Source: Amarobacillus sp046328225 (GTDB taxonomy: Bacteria; Chloroflexota; Dehalococcoidia; Tepidiformales; Tepidiformaceae). Taken from it: a DNA stretch of 64,000 nucleotides. Below are positions 8,108 through 15,997 of the stretch, piece after piece (position 1 is the first letter of the stretch; every line of letters starts with the position of its first letter). A program made the translations under genes and the position numbers. The stretch is from the NCBI GenBank assembly GCA_046328225.1, contig JAXLWZ010000001.1, positions 124,001-188,000 of the forward strand. The letters are read 5' to 3'. The notes beneath the pieces were generated by a model. It saw only the letters and a program-made list of their open reading frames with translations, was not told the DNA's origin and made no database searches.

Positions 8108-10144
8108 TTAGCTGACGACGAGCCAGCCCTGCATTTCGAGGTGCAGCGCCGAGCAGAACTCGGTGCAGTAGTAGGCGAACGTGCCCTGGGCATCGGCCAC
8201 GAACTCCGTCGTCACGGCCTCGCCCGGGTCCAGGCTGATGTTCACGTTGTACCGCGGGATGGCGAAGCCATGCGTCGCGTCCGGCGTGGTCTCGATGTTC
8301 GTGAGGTGAATGGTGACCTTGTCACCCTTCTTCACCCGGATCTGGTCCGGCTTGAACTGGCTGCGCGTCACCGTGCCCCAGACTTCGACGCCATCGGCCG
8401 TGCGCGAGATCTTCTCCCCGCCCTTGGCCGTCGCGTTCGGGTCCTTCTCCATCGTCAGCGGGTTCGTGCCCACCGGGTACACTTCCCACGCCTTGATGCG
8501 GTCGGCACGGATGCCCTGGGTGTAGTGCGGCTCGCCGATGCCGATCGGCATGTCCGTGAGGATTTCCATCTTCTCGCCCGTGAGGTCCACGAGCTGGAAG
8601 TTCTGCGGCTTGAGCGTGCCCACCACCGGGAAGCGGTCGATCGACCACTTGTTCAGCGCGACCAGGTACTTGCCGGCCGGCTTCACCGTGTCGCCTTCCA
8701 TCGCCACGAGGTGGCCGATGTTGTACTGCACGGGGAGCTTGTCCACGAGCTTGAACGCCTGGTCGCCCTTGAAGTACGGCTCGCCGAGCGTGAACTTGGC
8801 GACCGCGCTATCGAGGAAGAGGCTGATGTAGCCGTGGCCTTCGGCGTCGTACTGCGTGTGCAGCGGGCCAAGGCCCACTTCCACGCGTCCCGCCACCACC
8901 GAGTCCAGCTTCAGCACCGGGATGCCGTACTGGTCCTTCTTCTCGAAGTCGTTGTTCTTGATGGCGTTCTGGATCTTCTCGATGGAGTAGATCGTGACGT
9001 GCGGGTCGAGCTTGCCGCCGACGGAGATGTACACGCCGTTCGGGGCCACGTCCACGCCGTGCGGGCTCTTCGGCTCCGGCGCCAGGTAGAGGATGCCTTC
9101 CGAAACCGCCACGTCCAGCGGAATCACGCGCATCCCGTTGATGACCTTCGACTTCGTCTGCGCGACCTGCTCCGCCTTCTTCCAGTTGATGATGTGGAGG
9201 AAGTCGAAGTCGTTCGCCGACGCGCCAACCTCGATCGGCTTGCCGCCGTCCAGGTTGCCACCGGTCGCCATCTCCGAGTTGTAGGAGTTGATGAAGACCC
9301 AGCCATCGCTGGCCAGCTTGCCCGAGTCCGCGAGGTCCTGCGTGTACGGCGGGAGCTCGATCTGGAAGCTCTTCGCCAGGTCCATCTTGCCCGTCTTCTG
9401 GTCGATGGCCATGAAGCTCGAGTAGCCGCGGAAGTTGTCCTTGAAGTTCTCGAGCGCGTTCGCGGCCTTCGTCGTGTCCACGAGCGTCGGCGACATCGTC
9501 GAGATGTGCACGTACTCGCTGTTCGGCGTGCAGAAGACGCCGCCGTGCGAGCTATCGAGGTTCGGCACATCGACGATCTGCTTCGTCTTGAAGTCCCGCA
9601 GGTCCACCATCGCGATGCGCCCGTTGGCGCGGTCGTTGATGTAGATCCAGCGGCCGTCGTATTCGCCCTTGGTCTCGCTCAGGGCCGGGTGATGCGTATC
9701 GCCCCAGGTGAGCGGGCCGCGCGAGGGCGAGATCGGCTTGTTCTTCGGGTCCGTGCCCTGCTTGATAACGAGGTCGGACGAATCGGCGCCGTAGCCGTGG
9801 CCCTGCCAGGGTTCCGGCGAGAAGACGCCGATGACCTTGAGGAGGCGCATCGACGGCACGCCGATGACGAGGATCTGGCCGGAGTGGCCGCCCGAGGCGA
9901 ACAGGAAGAACTCGTCCTTCTGCTCGCCGGGGGGAACGAAGGTCTTGAGAGCGCGCGTGACGTCCTCGGGCTTGAGGGCGCGCGCCTTGGCGACGGCGTC
10001 GGCCTGGCCGCCGAGGCCGGTCGCGGCGCCAGCGCCGCCATCGTCCTCGCCGCCGCCGATCACGGTCCCCGTCACCCCTCCGATGACGAGGCCGCCGGCG
10101 CCAGCCGCTGCCCCCGTAAGAAGCTCTCGCCTGCTAAGTGGCAC
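8108..10144 (-). CDS. nosZ: Nitrous oxide reductase NosZ
   Basis: A 678-residue enzyme that reduces N2O to N2 as the last step of denitrification. The N-terminus PLSRRELLTGAAAGAGG is a twin-arginine signal. The beta-propeller carries seven histidines that fit the CuZ ligands: GDTHHP (two), SSHGG, SPHGV, LHTQY, IGHLV and EPHYT. The C-terminal cupredoxin domain has the CuA motif CTEFCSALHLEM, with an upstream His in DATHGFAI. I place the start at GTG 10144 because GGAGAAGGGG lies about eight bases before it; GTG 10171 is also in frame. Operon neighbours are the other maturation genes and an upstream cupredoxin. Confidence 0.95.
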   Translation of the reverse strand: MPLSRRELLTGAAAGAGGLVIGGVTGTVIGGGEDDGGAGAATGLGGQADAVAKARALKPEDVTRALKTFVPPGEQKDEFFLFASGGHSGQILVIGVPSMRLLKVIGVFSPEPWQGHGYGADSSDLVIKQGTDPKNKPISPSRGPLTWGDTHHPALSETKGEYDGRWIYINDRANGRIAMVDLRDFKTKQIVDVPNLDSSHGGVFCTPNSEYVHISTMSPTLVDTTKAANALENFKDNFRGYSSFMAIDQKTGKMDLAKSFQIELPPYTQDLADSGKLASDGWVFINSYNSEMATGGNLDGGKPIEVGASANDFDFLHIINWKKAEQVAQTKSKVINGMRVIPLDVAVSEGILYLAPEPKSPHGVDVAPNGVYISVGGKLDPHVTIYSIEKIQNAIKNNDFEKKDQYGIPVLKLDSVVAGRVEVGLGPLHTQYDAEGHGYISLFLDSAVAKFTLGEPYFKGDQAFKLVDKLPVQYNIGHLVAMEGDTVKPAGKYLVALNKWSIDRFPVVGTLKPQNFQLVDLTGEKMEILTDMPIGIGEPHYTQGIRADRIKAWEVYPVGTNPLTMEKDPNATAKGGEKISRTADGVEVWGTVTRSQFKPDQIRVKKGDKVTIHLTNIETTPDATHGFAIPRYNVNISLDPGEAVTTEFVADAQGTFAYYCTEFCSALHLEMQGWLVVS

Positions 10145-10241
10145 TTGTGTTTCCCCTTCTCCATGGCCCACGTCTCGCGGGCCAGCGTGTCCAATTGAAT
10201 CCGGCGGTGCGCGCCCCCTTGTCCCCCCGGGGCGCGGCCGG

Positions 10242-10724
10242 CTACTTGACCTCGATCGTCCCGACCATGTCCGGCAGGTGGTAATCGCACTGGAACTTCA
10301 CGGTGCCCTTCTTGGTGAAGGTGACCGTGAACTTGCTTTCCTTGCCCGGGTTGATGGTCGCGTCGCTCGAGTAATCCTTCCCTTCCGTCTTCTGGGAGAG
10401 GATCTTCATGTTGTGGACGGCTTCGCCCTTGTTCTTCGCAACGAAGGTGACGGGCTTGCCGGCTTCGACGGTGAAGGTGTTGGGCGTGAACTGGTTCTCG
10501 CTGAGCGAGACGTCGACGACCTGGGCCTCCTTGGCGTCGCCGCCGCTGGAGGTGGAGCCGCCGCCGCTGGTGGAGCCGCCGCCCGTGGAGGGCGTGCTCT
10601 TCACGACGATGGTTGGCTTCGCGGCGGCATCGTCGCCGCTATCGCTTCCGCCGCAGCTGGCGAGAGCGGCAACGCTGCCGAGTGCGAACAGCGCGAGGCC
10701 GGCCCGAAGGTACGCTGCTTTCAT
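10242..10724 (-). CDS. Cupredoxin lipoprotein, likely electron donor to NosZ
   Basis: A 160-residue secreted protein. The signal peptide ends in the lipobox LASC, so the mature protein starts with a lipidated Cys. A flexible Gly/Ser/Thr linker (about 35-65) precedes a single cupredoxin domain. Type-1 copper ligands are visible as His in AVHNMK and Cys/His/Met in FQCDYHLPDM. It is the first gene of the nos operon. I infer that this blue copper protein passes electrons from the respiratory chain to NosZ, in place of the cytochrome c found in proteobacterial clusters. Confidence 0.85.
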   Translation of the reverse strand: MKAAYLRAGLALFALGSVAALASCGGSDSGDDAAAKPTIVVKSTPSTGGGSTSGGGSTSSGGDAKEAQVVDVSLSENQFTPNTFTVEAGKPVTFVAKNKGEAVHNMKILSQKTEGKDYSSDATINPGKESKFTVTFTKKGTVKFQCDYHLPDMVGTIEVK

Positions 10725-10823
10725 GGTGTGTCTTTTTCCCCACTGCTATTGATCGGACACCGCGGCCATGGCGGCCGGGGAGCATCCGTCCCAAGCAATC
10801 TCGCCCGGGAGCGGCGCTGCCAA

Positions 10824-10839
10824 TGTGACAAACATCACG
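10824..10839. promoter_or_regulatory. CRP/FNR-superfamily binding site upstream of nos operon
   Basis: TGTGA-caaaca-TCACG, a near-perfect TGTGA-n6-TCACA palindrome 100 bp before the cupredoxin start. FNR, DNR and NnrR-type regulators, which switch nos genes on under low oxygen or NO, bind this class of site. No regulator gene of this family lies in the window. Confidence 0.65.
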
Positions 10840-11029
10840 ATATCGGTCCGAACCGTGGAGAGCGGTCCATACGGTCCCCAATGCGGGGGCCAGCAGCCCG
10901 TCATTTGAAAAGAAAAAGGACGCTTTTCATCCGCTCAGGGGCGAAATCCTCGCCCCGGGGAGTCGTCCATCCCGCCGCCTGCTCATCCAGGCGGCGAGAT
11001 GGCCCCACGATCCCCCAGGGTGAACGCGC

Positions 11030-11088
11030 GACGGTGGCGGCGACGAGTAAGTCGCAAGACAGGAGGTAAAGGCGTCGCCGCCGCCGTC
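11030..11088. other. Large hairpin with conserved loop, copy 1
   Basis: Arms 11030-11045 and 11073-11088 pair over 16 bp with one G-T wobble. The 27-nt loop reads agtaagtcgcaagac then aggaggtaaagg. The same loop recurs at 11376-11399 inside a hairpin with a different stem. I do not recognise the motif. It could be a structured RNA (either strand) or a DNA-binding site. Confidence 0.6.
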
Positions 11089-11156
11089 GTTTGCGTTCGC
11101 CCACCCGGTGTGGCCCGGGTCGTGGCTCACTCTGGGGCCGCCCCCCCAGCGATGCC

Positions 11157-11170
11157 GTGATAAAAGTCAC
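11157..11170. promoter_or_regulatory. Second CRP/FNR-like palindrome
   Basis: GTGA-taaaag-TCAC, with the same 6-bp spacing as the site at 10824. It is 433 bp from the cupredoxin start, so it may serve an unseen transcript or a distal activator position. Confidence 0.4.
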
Positions 11171-11358
11171 AGTGACATCCAATAGAAAGGAACAAGTGGA
11201 CCAAAGTCCGGGGCCGACCGGGGCCTAATGGTTCCCGGTTCCCAGTCCCAGGGACTACCCCGGGAGTGGATGGCTCCCCCGGGGATTGCCGGGCCTCACG
11301 CCTCGCGCCGCTTTCCGCGCCCGAACCCGCCTCGTCTGCGAAAATTTTCACCGGTACA

Positions 11359-11418
11359 GGCGGTGGACGGCGGCGTGTAAGTCGCAAGGCTGGAGGTAAC
11401 GCCGTCGCCGTCCCCGCC
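11359..11418. other. Large hairpin with conserved loop, copy 2
   Basis: Outer arms GGCGG/CCGCC (359-363/414-418), middle arms GGACGGCG/CGCCGTCC and inner GCG/CGC, with a single-base and a 3-base bulge. The loop gtaagtcgcaaggctggaggtaa matches copy 1 almost base for base while the stem sequences differ. That pattern points to selection on structure. Confidence 0.6.
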
Positions 11419-11533
11419 GGTACCCCTTCCGCCCCCCTCCGCGCGGCTCCCCATCGAGCGGGGACGGCCGGCGCCTCCGGTAACCCCTCCTCAGCACACC
11501 ACTCAGCACTCGGCACTGCCCGGGGGCACGAAG

Positions 11534-11557
11534 AAGCCCCCTCCGGGGAGGGGGCTT
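11534..11557 (-). terminator. Terminator of the acyl-CoA dehydrogenase gene
   Basis: AAGCCCCCTCC and GGAGGGGGCTT form an 11-bp stem with a tiny loop, 24 bases after the stop codon. Only a weak T-rich stretch (TTCTTC) follows on the minus strand. Confidence 0.6.
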
Positions 11558-11580
11558 CCTGGTACGGTGCGGAGCGCGAA

Positions 11581-12753
11581 CTACGCCCGCGGAAGGCCGA
11601 GGCCGCGCGTGGCGATGATGTTGCGCTGGATTTCGCTCGTGCCACCGGCGATGGTCGCCGAGACGCTCCCGAGGTAGCCCATCGCCACGTTGCCCTTCAG
11701 CGGCGCGCTGCGGTCCGTCAGCTGGCCGTTCATGCCCAGCATCTTCACCGCCGAGCGGGCGATGCGCTGCGTGAGCTCGGTGTTGTAGCCCTTCGCGATC
11801 GAGGCTTCCGAGTTCGGGATCTTCCCCGCCGCCTGCATCGAGATGATGCGGTAGGAAAGCAGCGTCGCCGTCTGCACTTCGATCCAGCGGTCCGCCCACT
11901 GCAGCCGCGCCGCATCGTAGTCCGTCGGCGCCACCGTGGCCTTGTTCTCCTTGAGCCACTTCAGGTTGCGCTCGACGTTCTGGCGCTGGCCCACGGCGCT
12001 GCCGATGGAGGAGCGCTCGAAGTCCAGCGTCGTCGTGCCGACGTACCAGCCGCGGTTGATTTCGCCGATGGCGTTCGCCGCCGGCACGCGCACATCCTCG
12101 AAGAACACTTCGTTGAAGTGGTGCTGGCTCGCCATGTTCACCAACGGCCGCACGGTGATGCCGGGCGACTTCATATCGAGGAGGAGGTAGGTGATGCCGC
12201 GGTGCTTCGGCGCATCCGGGTCGGTGCGCGCGAGCATGAAGCACCAGTCCGCGTTGTGCGCGCCCGAGGTCCAGATCTTCTGGCCGTTCACCACGAAGTC
12301 GTCGCCGTCGCGGATGGCGCGGGTCTGCAGCGACGCGAGGTCCGAGCCCGAACCCGGCTCCGAGTAGCCCTGGCACCACTGCACCGAGCCATCGAGGATG
12401 CGCGGGATGTGCGTCTTCTTCTGGTCGTCGTTGCCGTGGGTGATGAGCGTCGGGCCGAGCATCATCACGCCCATGCCACCCATCTGCGGCGCACGCGCCT
12501 CGGCGAACTCCTCGTTGAGGATGAACTGGTCGATGGGCGAAAGGCCGGCCCCGCCGTACTCCTTCGGCCACGCCGAGGCGATCCAGCCGCGGCTCGCGAG
12601 CGCCGCGCGCCACTTGTCCCAAGCGGCCTTCATCTCGCCCCCGCCGGGGCGGGAATAGCGGTCGATCTCGCCGAAGTCGGGGAGTTCGTTCTTCAGGAAC
12701 GCCTGCACTTCGCCGCGCCAGGCTGCCTGTTCGGGTGTGTCACGCCAATCCAT
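11581..12753 (-). CDS. Acyl-CoA dehydrogenase
   Basis: A 390-residue FAD flavoenzyme of the usual length. The FAD/substrate motif YSEPGSGSDLASLQT lies near residue 135. The C-terminal signature GGTSEIQRNIIATRGLGLPR is standard. It introduces the alpha-beta double bond into an acyl-CoA and passes electrons to ETF. The residue at the usual catalytic-base position could not be fixed by eye, and the substrate chain length is unknown. It stands alone, with a hairpin terminator downstream and a heptamer element upstream. No clear Shine-Dalgarno site precedes the ATG. Confidence 0.9.
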   Translation of the reverse strand: MDWRDTPEQAAWRGEVQAFLKNELPDFGEIDRYSRPGGGEMKAAWDKWRAALASRGWIASAWPKEYGGAGLSPIDQFILNEEFAEARAPQMGGMGVMMLGPTLITHGNDDQKKTHIPRILDGSVQWCQGYSEPGSGSDLASLQTRAIRDGDDFVVNGQKIWTSGAHNADWCFMLARTDPDAPKHRGITYLLLDMKSPGITVRPLVNMASQHHFNEVFFEDVRVPAANAIGEINRGWYVGTTTLDFERSSIGSAVGQRQNVERNLKWLKENKATVAPTDYDAARLQWADRWIEVQTATLLSYRIISMQAAGKIPNSEASIAKGYNTELTQRIARSAVKMLGMNGQLTDRSAPLKGNVAMGYLGSVSATIAGGTSEIQRNIIATRGLGLPRA

Positions 12754-12800
12754 GAGCTAACCACCGGTTGAAATATGCCGGCGCATCGTACCAGAGCGTA

Positions 12801-13031
12801 GGAGGAAAGAGAAAAGAGAGATGAGGAATGAGGAATGAGGAATGAGGAATGAGGCTCGAGGTGCGAGGCTCGAGGCTGGGGCTACCCCGCGCGGGGAGGC
12901 TGCCGCACCCGGGGTAACCCCTGGCAACTGGGAACCTGGAACTGGGAACTCGCCAGACGAGGCTGGGGCAACCCCACGGGGGGCATGGTCGCGGCGGGGT
13001 TGCCGACTCAGCACTCAGCACTCAGCACTCA
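12801..13031. repeat. Heptamer repeat element H3
   Basis: Left to right: AGAAAAG and GAGGAAT heptamers, GCTCGAG heptamers, core GGGGCTACCCCG...CGGGGTAACCCC, GGGAACT heptamers, a second core GGGGCAACCCC...GGGGTTGCC, then CTCAGCA heptamers. The last heptamer supplies the TGA stop of the response-regulator gene at 13029-13031. Confidence 0.9.
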
Positions 13032-13700
13032 CTCCTCCCTCGCCTCCGCGACGAGGCGGTAGCCCACGTTGCGGACCGTTTCGATAAACGTGTGGCCGTG
13101 AATTTCGATCTTCGAACGGATGCGCCGGATGTGGACATCGACGGTGCGCGCGCCGCCGAAGTAGTCGTAGCCCCAGACCCGGTTCAGGAGCTGCTCGCGC
13201 GTGAACACCCGGCCCGCGTTCATCGCCAGGAAGCGCAGGAGCTCGTACTCCTTGAACGTCAGCACCAGGCTCTCGTTCGCGACCGTCACGCGGTAGTTCG
13301 AAAGGTCCAACGTGAGCCCGCCGCAGCGCACGAAGTTCTCGCTGTCGATGCCGTGCCGCCGCCAGAGCGCGCGCTCGATGCGCTTCGCCAGCTCGACGGC
13401 GTTCACGGGGATGCTCGCGAAGTCATCCACCGCGAGGTCCGCCGTCACGCGCTCGAACTGCTCCTCGCCGGCGAGCACGATGAGGACGATGCCGGCCTCC
13501 GCGTAGCTTTCGCTGAGGAGGCTGAAGGCGGCGGGCGGCACATCGCGCAGGTCCAGCACCACGACATCCGCCGTCGTGCCGCCATCCTCCTGCGCGAGCC
13601 GCTCGGGCGCGATCGCGGGCGCGGAGTAGCCGAAGCGCTCAAGCCCGGGCGCGAGCCGCGCGACATCCGGGTGCCGGGTGACGAGGTAGACCGTGCGCAT
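13029..13700 (-). CDS. GlnR-like orphan OmpR-family regulator
   Basis: A 223-residue protein. Residues 1-120 form a degenerate receiver: the acidic pair is replaced (YLVTRHPDV), one Asp remains in VVVLDLRD, and the conserved Lys region reads SIPVNAVEL. The winged-helix output domain (about 125-220) carries LTFKEYELLRFLAMNAGRVF, WGYDYFGGARTVDVHIRRIR and TVRNVGYRLV. These closely resemble actinobacterial GlnR, the nitrogen regulator that works without phosphorylation by a kinase. No histidine kinase gene is nearby. GlnR-type boxes occur 7 kb away in front of amtB. The regulator family is firm; the nitrogen role is an inference. Confidence 0.8.
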   Translation of the reverse strand: MRTVYLVTRHPDVARLAPGLERFGYSAPAIAPERLAQEDGGTTADVVVLDLRDVPPAAFSLLSESYAEAGIVLIVLAGEEQFERVTADLAVDDFASIPVNAVELAKRIERALWRRHGIDSENFVRCGGLTLDLSNYRVTVANESLVLTFKEYELLRFLAMNAGRVFTREQLLNRVWGYDYFGGARTVDVHIRRIRSKIEIHGHTFIETVRNVGYRLVAEAREE

Positions 13701-13799
13701 CGCCGCCGCTGCTCCTCCCTACCCACGCAGTATACGAGCGACGGAAGCCCCCTCCCCCGCTTCGCCATGAAATCCATGTGAAATCGTTCACGAACGCCC

Positions 13800-13937
13800 A
13801 AGTTCCCAGTTCCCAGGGCCCAGTTCCCAGGGGATCAGCCCCGGGACGGCGAGCTCAAGGCTGGGGCTACCCCTCTCGGGGTGGCTCAGCAACCCGGGGT
13901 AGCCCCTGGGAACTGGGAACTGGGGCCTGGGAACTCA
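13800..13937. repeat. Heptamer repeat element H4
   Basis: TTCCCAG heptamers, AGGGGATCAGCCCC, core GGGGCTACCCC...CGGGGTAGCCCC, then GGGAACT heptamers. The right edge forms the TGA stop (13935-13937) of the HAD gene as TGAGTTCCC on the minus strand. Confidence 0.9.
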
Positions 13938-14723
13938 CCCCGCACTCAGCACTTCGAGCATTCGCGCGACTCCGTCCTCGTCCGCGGGGGGCGCGATGTG
14001 GGTGGCGGCGGCCTTTGCTTCGGCCGTGCCGTTCGCCATCGCCACGGCGATGCCCGCGACCGCGAACATCGGCAGGTCCACCTCGCTGTCCCCGAACGCG
14101 GCCGCGTCCGCGGGGTCGATGCCGAGCGCCGCGCAAAGCGCCTTGAGCGCCGTGCCCTTGTCCGCTGACGCGTTCGTGAAGGTGATGAGCGTGTGCCCCG
14201 AGAACGTGATCGCCGTCTTCGTCGCGACCTCGCCCCGCCAGCCATCCAGCGCGGAGAGGGCGATATGCCCCGGCTCGGCCTCGACCAGTGCCGTGAGCAG
14301 CCCGGAGAGGTTCGCGCCGGCGAGCTCGGGCACGATTTCGATGCCGGGGCGGGGGCTGTCGCGGAGCCAGTCCGGGATCTCGGCCTGGCGCCGGAGGGTG
14401 CGCTCGGCGCCCGCGAAGGTGATGTTCCACTGCTCGCGGTCGGCGATCGCGGCGAGGGCGTGGACGAAGCCGCCGGGGAGTTCGACCTGCTGGACGACGG
14501 TGCCATCGGCGAGGCGGACATCGGCGCCGCCGCTGGCGATGGCCGCCGGGACGATGCCATGCTCGGCGAAGAGCCGCATCGCCGCGCGATAGCCCCGCGC
14601 GGTGGCCGGCGCGCACACCACCCCCCGCGCCATCAGCGCGCGCAGGGCGGCGGCGTTCGCTTCGCCGATGCGGTTGTCGTGATTGAGGAGCGTTCCATCG
14701 AGGTCGAAGGCGGCGAGGCGCAT
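13935..14723 (-). CDS. Cof-type HAD hydrolase
   Basis: A 262-residue HAD phosphatase of class IIB. Motif I is DLDGTLL (residues 8-14), the lysine of motif III is in SADKGTALKAL (about 190) and motif IV is GDSEVDLPMF. A cap domain lies between about 80 and 180. Such enzymes dephosphorylate sugar phosphates, flavin precursors or PLP; the substrate cannot be told from sequence. Its stop codon is the first bases of repeat element H4. Confidence 0.85.
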   Translation of the reverse strand: MRLAAFDLDGTLLNHDNRIGEANAAALRALMARGVVCAPATARGYRAAMRLFAEHGIVPAAIASGGADVRLADGTVVQQVELPGGFVHALAAIADREQWNITFAGAERTLRRQAEIPDWLRDSPRPGIEIVPELAGANLSGLLTALVEAEPGHIALSALDGWRGEVATKTAITFSGHTLITFTNASADKGTALKALCAALGIDPADAAAFGDSEVDLPMFAVAGIAVAMANGTAEAKAAATHIAPPADEDGVARMLEVLSAG

Positions 14724-14766
14724 GCCCGTAGCATGCCCGCGAACGCGCCGTCGCGAAACCGGCCGG

Positions 14767-15360
14767 TCAGGCGGGGGTGTAGAGCCGCCGCCGCCGCACG
14801 CGCGCGGGCCGCCCGAACTGCATCAGCAGCTGGCGGAACGCCGTCAGCCGCGTCTCGCCCCACGCGCGAAACTCGCCCGGCACGTTCGGCCCCGTGTTCA
14901 GGTGGTCGGTGGTGTAGACGGCCTGTTCGAGCGCCGCGTATCCGCCCGCGCCCATCGCCACAAAGTCGGCCTGCTGGCCCGAAAGCGTGCTCCCGCTGCC
15001 ATCGAGCACGTGCCGGGCGCGGTAGTACAGCTTCAGGTTCGCGCCCGTCGGCGCCGTCTCGACGTGCAGGAAGAGCGCCGATGCCCACGTCCCGAAGCCG
15101 ATGTAGGCGGGCGGGTATTCCCCCACGGGATACTCCACGGCCTCGACCCCGATCGCATCCAGCCCCGCGAGCGACACTTCGCGGCTGCCCGCCGTCGTCG
15201 CCAGCGTCGCCGTCTTCTCCTGCGGCATCGCTTCGCTCAGCTCCGTGAGCGCGCGGTCGATGTGTCGGTCGAGCTGCGCGTCCGTCCAGCGGTACGTGCC
15301 GGCATCGGTGTCGTGGAGGTCTTTGCGAACGCGGTCGCGGACGTCGGAGAGCGTGGTCAT
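14767..15360 (-). CDS. Phage adaptor-like structural protein, isolated
   Basis: A 197-residue protein. It starts with a helical segment (VRKDLHDTDAGTYRWTDAQLDRHIDRALTEL, residues about 10-43), which resembles head-tail adaptor or connector proteins of tailed phages (the 'W-x-D-x-x-L/I-x-x-x-I' opening). A beta-rich middle follows (SREVSLAGLDAIGVEAVEYPVG). The C-terminal third is helical and Arg-rich. No other phage gene is next to it. It may be a domesticated phage relic or an unrelated family with a similar start. The open frame and codon usage support a real gene. Confidence 0.5.
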   Translation of the reverse strand: MTTLSDVRDRVRKDLHDTDAGTYRWTDAQLDRHIDRALTELSEAMPQEKTATLATTAGSREVSLAGLDAIGVEAVEYPVGEYPPAYIGFGTWASALFLHVETAPTGANLKLYYRARHVLDGSGSTLSGQQADFVAMGAGGYAALEQAVYTTDHLNTGPNVPGEFRAWGETRLTAFRQLLMQFGRPARVRRRRLYTPA

Positions 15361-15434
15361 GCCGAGACCATGCCGCCCGCGCCGGGCGATCGCGAAGGGC
15401 CAGCTGACACGCCCACCTCCGCTACCATGGCACG

Positions 15435-15926
15435 ATGCCGATCCGTCCCGCCGTCCTCGCCGACCTCGACACCATCATCGAACTCATCCACGGCCTGGCC
15501 GAATACGAACGCGAGCCAGACGCCGTGAAGCTCGACCGCGCGGAGCTGGCGGACCACCTGTTCGGGCCGCGGCCCTTCGCCGAAGTCCTCATCGCCGAGA
15601 CGGCGGCCGGCGCGAGCGCGGGGTTCGCCCTCTTCTTCCACAATTACAGCACCTGGGAAGGCCGCCCCGGCATCTACCTGGAGGACCTCTTCGTGCGGCC
15701 CGAACTGCGGGGGCAGGGGTTCGGCAAGGACCTGCTCGTGGCCATTGCCCGCCTCGCCGTGGAACGCAAATGCGCCCGCTTCGAATGGGCGGTGCTCGAT
15801 TGGAACCAGCCCTCGATCGATTTCTACCGCGCGCTCGGGGCGGTGCCCATGGACGAATGGACGACCTACCGCGTGGCCGGCGATGCCCTGGCCGCGCTCG
15901 CGAACGAACCGCTCCGCCCCATCTGA
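15435..15926 (+). CDS. GNAT acetyltransferase, diamine/thialysine type
   Basis: A 163-residue single GNAT domain. The acetyl-CoA loop is EDLFVRPELRGQGFGKDLL (about 75-95). The C-terminal segment EWAVLDWNQPSIDFYRALGA is typical of spermidine/spermine or thialysine N-acetyltransferases. The likely role is acetylation of a small polyamine or amino acid. It is convergent with the SDR gene, with a strong hairpin between them. The ribosome binding site is weak. Confidence 0.8.
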   Translation: MPIRPAVLADLDTIIELIHGLAEYEREPDAVKLDRAELADHLFGPRPFAEVLIAETAAGASAGFALFFHNYSTWEGRPGIYLEDLFVRPELRGQGFGKDLLVAIARLAVERKCARFEWAVLDWNQPSIDFYRALGAVPMDEWTTYRVAGDALAALANEPLRPI

Positions 15927-15947
15927 ACCCGCGCCGGGGATGGGAAA

Positions 15948-15971
15948 GGGGGTGGCCTGCCGGCCACCCCC
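15948..15971. terminator. Bidirectional terminator between GNAT and SDR genes
   Basis: GGGGGTGGCC and GGCCACCCCC form a perfect 10-bp stem with a TGCC loop. AAA precedes it on the plus strand, giving a short T run on the minus strand. It lies between two convergent stops. Confidence 0.75.
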
Positions 15972-15997
15972 TCTGGTGTCTCGCGGAGCCCGAAGGC

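Larger units (their letters stand above)
10725..11580. other. 856-bp gene-free region upstream of the nos operon
   Basis: No convincing gene on either strand. It holds two CRP/FNR-like palindromes (10824-10839 and 11157-11170), two related large hairpins (11030-11088 and 11359-11418), a small perfect hairpin GGGGCGA-n5-TCGCCCC at 10938-10956, a short TTCCCGG repeat near 11230, and a terminator for the acyl-CoA dehydrogenase at its right end. Confidence 0.7.

Noticed and set aside
5452..10198. Plus-strand open frames of 720 and 924 codons across the nos operon
   Set aside because: Shadows of nosF, nosD, nosL and nosZ; products are His/Arg/Val-rich with no domain, while the minus-strand frames are recognisable.
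11030..11088. Integron attC site or IS200/IS605 end
   Set aside because: No GTTRRRY/RYYYAAC core sites, no transposase or integrase nearby, and the conserved part is the loop rather than the stem ends.
10901..11182. Short minus-strand frames of 67-93 codons in the region upstream of the nos operon
   Set aside because: No ribosome binding sites, low-complexity products, and they run across the hairpins; treated as non-coding.
12801..13031. CRISPR array
   Set aside because: The repeats are 7-nt tandem words with no 20-40-nt repeat/spacer periodicity, and no cas genes are present.
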